Source: CAYNST01 sp964399955
GTDB lineage: Bacteria; Pseudomonadota; Gammaproteobacteria; Pseudomonadales; Cellvibrionaceae
Reading direction: 5' to 3'
Length of the DNA stretch: 17,605 bases
Assembly (NCBI GenBank): GCA_964399955.1
Contig: CAYNST010000067.1
Location: 1 to 17,605, forward strand
Shown piece after piece: positions 1-6,667 of the stretch. Position numbers and translations under genes: made by a program. How positions within the stretch are numbered: the stretch's first letter is position 1; each line of letters begins with the position of its first letter. The notes under the pieces were generated by a model. The model was given only the letters and a program-made list of their open reading frames with translations, made no database searches and had not been told where the DNA came from.

Positions 1-140
1 CAAGGTAAAAACAGAGCGGTTTTCACGGCTTTCTCCGCGACGACCCCTAGCTTAGCCAAGGTCGTGGTTTAGGTGTCGCCCGCGCACCCGGCGAACGCGG
101 CACATGCGGGCCTGCGTCCGCCGCGCTGGCGGCCCCTGCG

Positions 141-1517
141 CTAAATGCCTGCCAGAGGCGGCGCGGCTGGGTCACCGTAGCTGGTCAGTTCAAAATCAAA
201 GCGATTCAGTATCGCGGCATGCAATCCGGCCGTGCGCCCGCCATTGGCATTGACGACGCGCCCGGGTTGAAAGCCGCCAGCGCGGCCGGCGAGCAGGGTG
301 GGCATGTCGCGGCGGCCGTGCGAATCGCCGTTGCCGTTCTCAGAGCAATACAGCGCCAGGGTTTCGTCATACAGGCTGCCGCTGGGTGTTGGTGTTTTGC
401 GCAGTCGGTCAACCAGGTAGGCAAACCTGCGCACCTTGAAGCGTGAGGTGAGTACCACGCGTTCGTCGGCAATGCGTGCGGCAACATTCCTGGGCAGGGA
501 ATCCAAATCTCTGGCGCGGTCGTTGTCCCCAAGCTTGTGGGAGATAAAGTGGTCGCTGTGATTGCCTACGCCGATGGTTCCGGATTCATCGCGTCTGCCG
601 TCGCCCAATACATAATCGGCGTAGTTAACGCCCCAGCTGTTGCTGTACTGTACCGTAGCCACATTGGTCAGGTCGCAGGCCATGGCCATGATGGCGATAT
701 CGATGAAAAATTTGGACTTGTCGTGGAACCCTCTGCCTGTGCCGTCGATTTCGGCCGAGCTACAGGAGTGAGTCAGGTTTATCTGCTGCTCCATGGTACG
801 GATACTGTCGTAAAATTCCTCAACCCGTTGGCGATCGGCTTGCCCCAGTTTTGCTTGCAGGCGGGTACAGTCTTCCTTGATGAAATCCAAAATGCTGGCA
901 TTGCGCTCGACAATGGCATTTGCCGTTGCGGTGTTTTCCTGGGCGCCAAACACCTTATTGAACAGGCGTGCGGGGTCTCTTTCTGTGTCCGCCGGGCGGC
1001 CGGCGCTTTCCCAGGAGATATACCCTTGCGACAGGGCCAGATCGGTGGAGGCCGACATGGCCAAATAAGGGTAGGGCGCGGAATGTTTTTGTGAGATAAG
1101 CACATCCAGGCTGGGTGCGACGGGTGTGTCTGCGTCACTGGATGAGGCGCGCCGATAGGCTTGCAACGCCATGGACGGGGTATGGATATTGGTGTTGAGC
1201 CCTTCGTGGTTAACACCGTTCACTACGGTAATGTCCTGGTAAATAGCTTCACACGCCGGCCAAATACCCTCGGCGGAAAACCCCGCAAGATCTTGCAGGC
1301 AAGGAGACAGGTTTTGCGGCGTAAGCATTCCGGTAGGGGGCTGCCACTGACCGGGGTCTGTACCGTTAGGGTAAAAAAAGCCAATAAAACGTTTTGGCGA
1401 GGTGTTTTGTGCCGATGCGTGGAGGGGCATCATCACCTCCAGCATGGGCAGTGCCAGTGACACACCGGCTCCGCGAAGCAGAGTACGCCTCGACAACGGT
1501 TTTTTGGTAATCAACAT
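141..1517 (-). CDS. DUF1552 (HXXSHH) family exported protein
   Basis: A 458-aa protein that ends at a TAG stop. The ATG at 1517 is chosen over a longer in-frame start at 1592 because GGAGAG lies about five bases before it and the protein then begins directly with a twin-arginine signal (SRRTLLRG at residues 9-16, followed by a hydrophobic stretch ending LPMLE). Export of the folded protein through the Tat system is therefore likely. The body matches DUF1552 (PF07586, named HXXSHH): an early FYPNG segment, a GVNHEGLN segment, and the signature region at residues 323-328, which reads HFISHK, so the last His of the motif is Lys. Biochemical function is unknown. DUF1552 genes commonly lie beside DUF1592/DUF1588 cytochrome-like genes, and here that partner lies 58 bases upstream on the same strand, suggesting one transcript. 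The final residues are Pro/Ala-rich. No convincing T-tailed terminator is visible in 1-140, only a GC-rich CCGCC/GGCGG hairpin at 118-132. Confidence 0.9.
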   Translation of the reverse strand: MLITKKPLSRRTLLRGAGVSLALPMLEVMMPLHASAQNTSPKRFIGFFYPNGTDPGQWQPPTGMLTPQNLSPCLQDLAGFSAEGIWPACEAIYQDITVVNGVNHEGLNTNIHTPSMALQAYRRASSSDADTPVAPSLDVLISQKHSAPYPYLAMSASTDLALSQGYISWESAGRPADTERDPARLFNKVFGAQENTATANAIVERNASILDFIKEDCTRLQAKLGQADRQRVEEFYDSIRTMEQQINLTHSCSSAEIDGTGRGFHDKSKFFIDIAIMAMACDLTNVATVQYSNSWGVNYADYVLGDGRRDESGTIGVGNHSDHFISHKLGDNDRARDLDSLPRNVAARIADERVVLTSRFKVRRFAYLVDRLRKTPTPSGSLYDETLALYCSENGNGDSHGRRDMPTLLAGRAGGFQPGRVVNANGGRTAGLHAAILNRFDFELTSYGDPAAPPLAGI

Positions 1518-1575
1518 AAAACTCTCCGCTTGGCCGTTAGCTCCGCAATGGTGCTTTTTTGTTGCTGTTGCACTG

Positions 1576-4101
1576 TCATTTCGCGAAACCAAATATTTTC
1601 ACTTCTCGCAGTGAGATCCAGTCGTAGGTGCTGGCATTGAGGCCGGTAATGGTTATGCGCACATAACGAGCATCGACGGGTGCAAATAAATTGCTGAGGA
1701 CGTTGCCACCCTGGCTGTTTCTGCTGCGATCCACTACACGCGTGTAGTTGTTGCCGTCGGCGGACACCTCTATGGTGTAGTGGTAGGCTCTATCCATGTA
1801 AGGGTAAACCTCTGCCTGCACTACAGCGAACAAACCGCCCAGATCAATGGTTGCTTGCTGCGGATAATACTGAGCTGCCCAGCGCCCATCGCCGGTGACA
1901 ATACCGTCGGTAATGCGGCTGCCGGGGTTGCCGTTTTCTGCCGATGAAGTTGACACGGGTTTATTAAGTGCAACGTTCTGCGCAACCGGTTGCTCTTCCA
2001 CTTCTTCATCTGCAGGCTCCGGCGCAACCCGTACCCTGAACGAAGGATCTTCCACCATGCTCATCAACAGGGACGCAAACCGATAACCGGAATTCTCAAA
2101 GTTTTGCCCGGCCTGGTGCACCGTGCAATGGTCCGCCGCTTCGGGTTCGTGGTTGCGGCTATATAGAAATAGCCGGTCTGCCAGGCAGGCGCCCACGCTG
2201 GGCATCTGGGCCAGAGCATGAGCAATGTCCTGTACGCTCTGCACACTGGCGTCTCCGGCATCTGGGAAGCCTGGGGAAATGGGGAAATCCGCAAGATCAA
2301 CCGATTGGTCAAAGAGGCCAATGCGGCTATAGGGGGAAAATGCGACCCCGATAGGATCTATCTGAGCGTGGCAGCGTTCACAGGATGCGTCTTCATTGCG
2401 TGCTGCGATGATCTCGGTGGGGGTAAAGCCTGCAAACTTGCTGTCAATGATTTCAGCTACGCTGCTTGGCAGTTGCAGCTCATTGCAGAGGAAGGTACTG
2501 CGCAGCCAGTTGCCGCGGATGGCCACCAGGTCACCGTCGGTCTTGGCAAAAAGGTTGGCGGCGTGCGACAAGATGCCGGTATTGCTGCGTGCGCCTGTCG
2601 GCAAGGTCATGGGCTCGGCCGTTGTGCTTGGTTCCGGCAGGCCATAAAAACGTGCCAGCGCCGGAGTCAAATAGGTGCGGTTTTCGGTGAATACACCCAT
2701 GAAGTTTTTGTCCTGCCAGGCGTATTCATTCAGCAGCAAATTGGTCTCGGCGCGCATATCCTTGAATATGTCTGCGTACCAGTTGGCGGGCTTGTCTACA
2801 GGTTCAACCAAGAGGTTGGTGGCCAGCCACTGCTCAAAGAAATGGGTCAGGTTGGTCTTGGCGCGTTCATCCTCAAGCATCTCGCTGGCTACTTGGAGCA
2901 GGCCCTCGGCGCTGTCGAGCATGCCGCTTTCGGCTTTATCCATCAGTTCGTGGTCGGGCCCACTGCCCCACAAGGTAAAGGCAAGTCTGGATGCCAACTC
3001 ATAGGCATTCAGCGTAGACAGCCCCTCCGGATTATTGCCCACTTCTACGCGATAGATGAAATTGGGGGACGAGAGGAGCAATTGCATAGCCAGTACATAC
3101 TGATCGCCAACAGAATTGCTTTGGCTAACACTCACTTGCCGGACACGCTCGATCTCTTCTGTACTGAGGGGGCGCCGATAGGCCAGACGCCCGAACTGGG
3201 TGATAAAGCTATCGAGGCAAGCCGGGCTGGTGTAGTCGCAGCCCAGCACTTGGTCGCGCCGTTCCGCCGAGTTCATAAGCGCTTCTGCCTGCTCTGTGGC
3301 AACACTTATATAGCCGTTGAGGTGACTTACCTGCACGCCTTGAACACTGGCAACCGTTTTGAAGTTGTGCACCGAGGGGTCGTCGGGTATGGCCGCTACA
3401 TCCGGCGGCTGAGGCAGTTGCATGAGTGCCTGCAGCGATGCGGCGTATTCCAGCCTGGAGAGGCGCTTGAACACCGACGGGCTGGGCGTGGCTGCACCGG
3501 AATTACACTGAGAGGCGTCAGGTTTGCGGTTGAACTCGGCCATGATGTAGGCGCTGACGTTAACCGCGCAGTCCCCGCTGCATTGTTGCGCAACAACAGC
3601 GCCGCCTGGCGGCATGGCTACATCAATATAGTTGCTGAGAGCGGTAGGGTTGTCGCACAGGGAGCAGCCGGTAAGGGAGGGGGTCTCAAACTGGCTTACA
3701 CCCTGGCCGTCTTCGCCGTGGCACAGTTGACAGTACTGCTGGTAGTCTCCTTGACCAACCAGCGGGTCCCCCGGGATGGTTGGGGCAGGTACAACTGCAC
3801 CACTTGAACTGGACGAAGAGCTGCTGGAGCTTGACGAAGAGCTACTGGAGCTTGACGAAGAGCTGCTGGAGCTTGANNNNNNNNNNNNNNNNNNNNNNNN
3901 NNNNNNNNNNNNNNNNNNNNNNNNNNNNNNNNNNNNNNNNNNNNNNNNNNNNNNNNNNNNNNNNNNNNNNNNNNNNCTGGAGCTTGACGAAGAGCTGCTG
4001 GAGCTTGAGCTGGACGATGTGGAAGGGTCGGGAGTGACTTCCCCGCCGCAGGCGACTAAAAACACGCTGCTTGCCAGTGCAAGCAATAAAGTTCTAATCA
4101 C
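1576..4101 (-). CDS. DUF1592-series cytochrome c lipoprotein with poly-Ser linker and discoidin domain
   Basis: About 841 aa, with the true length unknown because 100 Ns lie inside. The start is GTG at 4101, supported by GAGGTGA just upstream. The signal peptide ends in lipobox LVAC (lipidated Cys18). A serine linker (residues 29-100) follows, interrupted by the gap. Next comes a cytochrome c-like domain with CxxCH at 124-128, then the planctomycete-type series in order: DUF1587 near 208-275 (FKRLSRLEYAASL), DUF1595 near 295-335 (GRLAYRRPLS), DUF1592 near 340-470 (SSPNFIYRVE), DUF1588 near 500-600 with a second CxxCH at 574-578 followed by AQIDPIG, and DUF1585 near 620-700. The C-terminus (709-841) is an F5/8 type C (discoidin) domain, a fold that often binds carbohydrate. 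I infer a lipid-anchored, probably haem-binding envelope protein. Its reaction is unknown. The DUF1552 gene follows 58 bases downstream. Confidence 0.9.
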   Translation of the reverse strand: MIRTLLLALASSVFLVACGGEVTPDPSTSSSSSSSSSSSSSXXXXXXXXXXXXXXXXXXXXXXXXXXXXXXXXXXSSSSSSSSSSSSSSSSSSSSSSSSSGAVVPAPTIPGDPLVGQGDYQQYCQLCHGEDGQGVSQFETPSLTGCSLCDNPTALSNYIDVAMPPGGAVVAQQCSGDCAVNVSAYIMAEFNRKPDASQCNSGAATPSPSVFKRLSRLEYAASLQALMQLPQPPDVAAIPDDPSVHNFKTVASVQGVQVSHLNGYISVATEQAEALMNSAERRDQVLGCDYTSPACLDSFITQFGRLAYRRPLSTEEIERVRQVSVSQSNSVGDQYVLAMQLLLSSPNFIYRVEVGNNPEGLSTLNAYELASRLAFTLWGSGPDHELMDKAESGMLDSAEGLLQVASEMLEDERAKTNLTHFFEQWLATNLLVEPVDKPANWYADIFKDMRAETNLLLNEYAWQDKNFMGVFTENRTYLTPALARFYGLPEPSTTAEPMTLPTGARSNTGILSHAANLFAKTDGDLVAIRGNWLRSTFLCNELQLPSSVAEIIDSKFAGFTPTEIIAARNEDASCERCHAQIDPIGVAFSPYSRIGLFDQSVDLADFPISPGFPDAGDASVQSVQDIAHALAQMPSVGACLADRLFLYSRNHEPEAADHCTVHQAGQNFENSGYRFASLLMSMVEDPSFRVRVAPEPADEEVEEQPVAQNVALNKPVSTSSAENGNPGSRITDGIVTGDGRWAAQYYPQQATIDLGGLFAVVQAEVYPYMDRAYHYTIEVSADGNNYTRVVDRSRNSQGGNVLSNLFAPVDARYVRITITGLNASTYDWISLREVKIFGFAK
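3802..4017 (-). repeat. 21-bp tandem repeat encoding poly-serine linker
   Basis: The stretch encoding residues 29-100 of the DUF1592 lipoprotein is built from a 21-base unit, visible on the plus strand as GAGCTGCTGGAGCTTGACGA plus one A. Each unit encodes seven serines using mixed TCN and AGY codons. Copies differ by single bases (CTACTG versus CTGCTG). Only one of the three minus-strand frames gives serine, so the frame is certain on both sides of the gap. Such linkers are typical of secreted proteins in the Cellvibrio/Saccharophagus group, where they separate a membrane anchor or binding module from the functional domain. Confidence 0.9.
3877..3976. other. Assembly gap (100 Ns) inside the tandem repeat
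   Basis: Exactly 100 Ns, a customary placeholder length, sit within the serine-coding 21-bp repeat. The repeat phase at the two edges requires a true gap of 10 modulo 21 bases if the units are perfect (10, 31, 52, 73, 94, 115 and so on). The value 100 does not fit that series, although it does preserve the reading frame. The true linker length is therefore unknown. Confidence 0.97.
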
Positions 4102-4499
4102 AGCTTCACCTCAATGTCCTTTTTATTCTGGTTTTCTTAGATGGAAGCCGATAGCGTCTGATCAAGCTGGCGCAGGGGAACCCTAGCGGCATCTAGAGAA
4201 AAGGGACATTGACGATAACAAATTACAGCCGGGCGTTCCGCGCGCTGGCTCACAATTCCCGGCAGTGCTTGTTGCGCGTTTTGGCCCCGCCCTGAAACCT
4301 AAGCGCCATTGTGCATAGCCGCGGTCGGTATTCAGCTTGCACTGGAGTTTGCGCATAATTTGGTTAACTAATGAACTTTACAGCTTGGAGCTCACAGGTT
4401 TCCCCTGGCACTTTACCGATGCGCACGCTATTTGAACCGTCTCGGGATGAAATGAATAATAACGGCGCTACAAAGAGCTACACCTGCCTGGTCAGACGG
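4102..4499. other. Intergenic stretch upstream of the DUF1592 operon
   Basis: About 400 bases between the DUF1592 gene start and the stop of the YdeI/OmdA-like gene, both on the minus strand. It holds the Shine-Dalgarno sequence of the DUF1592 gene and presumably its promoter, but I see no convincing -35/-10 pair. An inverted pair GCCGGG (4228-4233) and CCCGGC (4258-4263) with a long loop could be a weak end signal for the upstream gene; it lacks a T-run. A plus-strand reading frame starting near 4371 runs antisense to the next gene and is not credible. Confidence 0.6.
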
Positions 4500-5048
4500 T
4501 CAATCAGCGGCTTTGGGTGCGCTGAGGGCTCTGCTGTAATAGCCGGATGGGTCGAAGCAGCAGACCCGGCGTTTTCCGCAGGCGAGCTTATCGCAGGCGT
4601 CGCGGATGCGTTTTGCGCGGGTGGCGGGCTGCTTGGCAGAGGTTACCCAGTGTATCCAGTCGACGCGCGCAATAGTGGTGGTATTCATCCAAACGGTGTG
4701 CGCTGCAGGAGCCGCCGCCAGGGCCTCCTGCAGGTCGGCTGGGACTGCCGGCTCCGGCTCTTGCGCGACTGGAGCAATCTCAAAGGTGGCCAAGTCTCCG
4801 ATATTCACCTTGGCCGCCGCCAACAGCGCATCATTTAGTGGCAGCCAGTGACTCAGCTGGCCATCCGGCTCCAGAGTGGTTTGGAAGCCGTACCCATTAA
4901 CTGCGCCCAAGACGGTAGTTCTTCCTCGCCGGGGCAGCGTCTTGCTTGCGTCCTTGGGCAGGACCACAAAAGCCGGCGGGCCGTCGGCGCTTAGCTTTGC
5001 AGGGCGAAGAATAGTTGCGTCAAATCGGGTTTTATTCTGGTTCATCAT
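4500..5048 (-). CDS. YdeI/OmpD-associated family protein with DUF1905 domain
   Basis: A 182-aa protein ending at TGA. The frame is open back to a GTG at 5078, but I start at the ATG at 5048 (a second ATG follows at once, at 5045), because the recognisable family sequence begins with the RFDATI segment a few residues later and the region before it looks non-conserved. The ribosome site is weak (AGG about six bases before). Residues about 7-95 resemble DUF1905, a small beta-barrel-like domain (TRFDATIL, then VLGAVNGYGF, then LSHWLPLN). Residues about 100-165 match the bacteriocin-protection/OmdA C-terminal domain, whose hallmark is WIxWVxSAK followed by TRAKRI. In E. coli the YdeI family has been linked to OmpD/porin association and antimicrobial-peptide resistance; molecular function is unclear. 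It is a stand-alone gene with no tie to its neighbours that I can see. Confidence 0.85.
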   Translation of the reverse strand: MMNQNKTRFDATILRPAKLSADGPPAFVVLPKDASKTLPRRGRTTVLGAVNGYGFQTTLEPDGQLSHWLPLNDALLAAAKVNIGDLATFEIAPVAQEPEPAVPADLQEALAAAPAAHTVWMNTTTIARVDWIHWVTSAKQPATRAKRIRDACDKLACGKRRVCCFDPSGYYSRALSAPKAAD

Positions 5049-5159
5049 TCGCGCCTGAGCCTGGCCATGACTCCACACACCGCTTGCGCACCTGCATCCG
5101 CCTTTGGGGGCGGCTGCAATGCCGCAACGCCTGGAGCTAGTCTGGGAACCAAATTTACG

Positions 5160-5606
5160 TCAACTGCAGCTGAATATATCTTCCAGCCCACCATCAACCG
5201 AACCGGTTAACGCAGCATTTGTGCATTCGGTACTTTTTGTTGACGCAGGCGAGCCCGGAACGCCTCCAGAGGGGTTGCTGTCGTATTGCCATCGCAGTAT
5301 CCGTCCGCTGCTATCACCACTGATGCCCTGGGCCACAGTGGAGTCTATCCCTTGCCGATGATATACCGCAAAGAAAGACTGCGCGTTCGAAAAGCTGTCA
5401 GCTACACAAGTGTTGGCGGTCAATTCCGGTTTCCCTGCTTCGACTATCCCGCAGTTTGTTGCTCCAGCCCCAGCCGCTTCCTGCACCTTGCTCGCGAACT
5501 GGCTCAAGCCCTGAGCGGTTGGTGTTCTGTCGTGAGTGTGATCACCGCCACATCCAGGAAAACAGGCGAGGGCTGTTATCACAAAAAAGATTTTTGAATT
5601 ATTCAT
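5160..5606 (-). CDS. Small putative lipoprotein with four conserved-looking cysteines, unknown function
   Basis: A 148-aa protein. The frame stays open to 5825, but the ATG at 5606 is preferred because AGGGA lies eight bases before it and a signal peptide starts exactly there (NNSKIFFVITALACFPGC). Cys19 in FPGC, followed by GGD, looks like a lipidation site, though Phe-Pro is an imperfect lipobox. The mature part has four more cysteines (52, 67, 128, 147), enough for two disulfides, and a segment FFAVYHRQGIDST followed by LRWQYDSNPSGG. I do not recognise the family. It lies upstream of the YdeI/OmdA-like gene with a 111-base gap on the same strand and is divergent from the copper efflux operon. 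An envelope location is inferred from the signal only. Confidence 0.7.
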   Translation of the reverse strand: MNNSKIFFVITALACFPGCGGDHTHDRTPTAQGLSQFASKVQEAAGAGATNCGIVEAGKPELTANTCVADSFSNAQSFFAVYHRQGIDSTVAQGISGDSSGRILRWQYDSNPSGGVPGSPASTKSTECTNAALTGSVDGGLEDIFSCS

Positions 5607-6094
5607 TGAATTATTCCCTATGCAGTGGCTGTAACTGGTGTTAGCCCCTTGACTGGAAAGATCGGAGTTTTCACTGGTGCGGAAATTCTTTCCACCCAAG
5701 TGGTCCACCCGACCGAACCCAGCGGGTCTCCGCATTATGGCACCGGCTGACACGTCCGCGACCGTCAGTGTGTAAGGAAATGTAACTGTGGGAGAGGGCG
5801 CATGCCCGTGCCACGAGCGGGTCACAGGATTGGGCCAAATAGTGATGATGCTTCACCAGCAATGAGGGGTGCTCCGGGTAAAATTGTTCTGTAAAAGCTG
5901 CCATCATTGAATTTGAGCTTTAACGAATACCTGAATACCCGGCTGAATCTGCCGCCCTCCCCGCTGAAAGGGGCATGCCTTTTGATTGCTGTGGCTGTGG
6001 CGATCGCAGGGAGCAGGCGGGCATTAGTCACCCGCCGACTGCGATTCAGCCTGCGCCACTGAACCGAGTTGCACGGTTGCGGGTCCTAGGTCAG
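5607..6094. other. Divergent intergenic stretch between lipoprotein gene and copper operon
   Basis: Nearly 490 bases between two divergent transcription units, with only short, low-quality reading frames on the minus strand (for example 6031 to 5822 and 5907 to 5671) that lack recognisable motifs or ribosome sites. It should hold the promoter of the minus-strand lipoprotein gene, but none is clear. It contains a nested inverted repeat at 6003-6045, listed separately. Confidence 0.6.
6003..6045. repeat. Nested inverted repeat (imperfect hairpin)
   Basis: The outer arms ATCGCAG (6003-6009) and CTGCGAT (6039-6045) pair perfectly. Inside them GGCGGG (6016-6021) pairs with CCCGCC (6031-6036) around a nine-base loop. 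The interior bulge is asymmetric, six bases against two. The hairpin lies about 50 bases upstream of the proposed copper-operon promoter. It could be a REP-like element, an operator or an RNA end signal for an unseen small transcript; there is no T-run on either strand. Confidence 0.5.
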
Positions 6095-6124
6095 TTGACA
6101 CCGGCTTCAGGCCGGCCCTAAACT
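6095..6124 (+). promoter_or_regulatory. Candidate metal-regulated sigma-70 promoter of the efflux operon
   Basis: A perfect -35 hexamer TTGACA (6095-6100) is followed, after an 18-base spacer, by TAAACT (6119-6124; four of six matches to TATAAT). The spacer holds a dyad, CCGGC-ttcag-GCCGG (6101-6115), directly abutting the -35. Promoters controlled by MerR-family sensors such as CueR carry a dyad in a lengthened spacer (19-20 bases), so this arrangement is suggestive, although 18 bases is only slightly long. A start about seven bases after the -10 would give a leader of roughly 25 bases before the ATG at 6155. No regulator gene is present in the window to support the assignment. Confidence 0.45.
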
Positions 6125-6154
6125 CAAACCACGTGCAACAAATGCAGACTGCTG

Positions 6155-6610
6155 ATGGCAATATTGGGTCGCTTTAGACATACCGGTCGCAGATGGGCAG
6201 CCAGTTCCATAGCTGCCTTGCTGTTGCCGTGGTGCCTGATGCTGTGTGCCGCTGAAGTTCACGGCGCGGCTGCTATTGCTGTGGCCGAGCCTTTCAGCCA
6301 GAGCGCTGGAACAGCGGACGCAGGCAAACCCAGCCCCGCGATGCCCTGTCACGGCTCTGCAGGCGGCCTTGTGGAGCATAATTCGGCGCAGGACGAGGCG
6401 GACGCCGGCCAGCAGAATTGCCCTAGTTGTGACGCTTCGCCCGAGCAGGTCTCCGGCGTCCAGCCCCTGCCTGCGGTGGCTGTTGGGCAAATTTATGAAA
6501 CCTACGAGGGCTTTGCGGACCTGGCTTATCGGGCATCAACCCCGGTGGGGCCAGACCCTCCGCCTCTCTCCGTTCCCATCTATCTTCTAAACGAAGTTTT
6601 CCTGATCTGA
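6155..6610 (+). CDS. Small exported Cys/His protein leading the copper efflux operon
   Basis: A 151-aa protein. The N-terminus is a typical signal peptide: a basic start (RFRHTGRRW), then a hydrophobic core near residues 15-32, with cleavage probably near AEVHGA. The mature part has MPCH at 63-66, His75 and CPSC at 89-92, which could co-ordinate Cu(I)/Ag(I), and ends in a proline-rich segment and a short hydrophobic tail (PIYLLNEVFLI). Layout and motifs recall the DUF2946-like small proteins seen near copper genes, but I cannot confirm membership. The stop is 57 bases before the cusC-like start, and the candidate promoter lies just upstream, so it looks like the first gene of the operon. No clear Shine-Dalgarno precedes the ATG at 6155; the signal peptide fixes the start. 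A role as periplasmic metal-binding accessory, as CusF is in E. coli, is inference from position and residues. Confidence 0.7.
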   Translation: MAILGRFRHTGRRWAASSIAALLLPWCLMLCAAEVHGAAAIAVAEPFSQSAGTADAGKPSPAMPCHGSAGGLVEHNSAQDEADAGQQNCPSCDASPEQVSGVQPLPAVAVGQIYETYEGFADLAYRASTPVGPDPPPLSVPIYLLNEVFLI

Positions 6611-6655
6611 CAGCGGGTACTCCTTTGCAAGAGTGCTTGTGTCTTTTTGCGTTTC

Positions 6656-6660
6656 AGGAA
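6656..6660 (+). promoter_or_regulatory. Ribosome binding site deciding the cusC start
   Basis: AGGAA lies seven bases before the ATG at 6668. The frame is also open from a TTG at 6647, which has no such site, so the ATG is the better start. Confidence 0.7.
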
Positions 6661-6667
6661 AACTGTT

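Noticed and set aside
2218..3807. Plus-strand open frame of 529 codons
   Set aside because: It is antisense to the DUF1592 lipoprotein, whose domain content and haem motifs prove the minus strand is coding. The plus-strand product has no recognisable domain.
3802..4017. Tandem repeats considered as a CRISPR array
   Set aside because: The 21-base units are directly adjacent with no unique spacers, lie inside a coding frame and encode serine.
3776..4186. Plus-strand acidic repeat frame (LELDEEL units)
   Set aside because: It is the mirror of the serine-coding 21-bp repeat on the minus strand and has no signal or domain.
5822..6031. Minus-strand 69-codon frame upstream of the lipoprotein gene
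   Set aside because: No ribosome site, signal or motif, and it overlaps the structured inverted repeat.
6101..6115. CCGGC/GCCGG hairpin considered as a terminator
   Set aside because: It lies between a perfect -35 and a plausible -10 upstream of a plus-strand gene, and no T-run follows.
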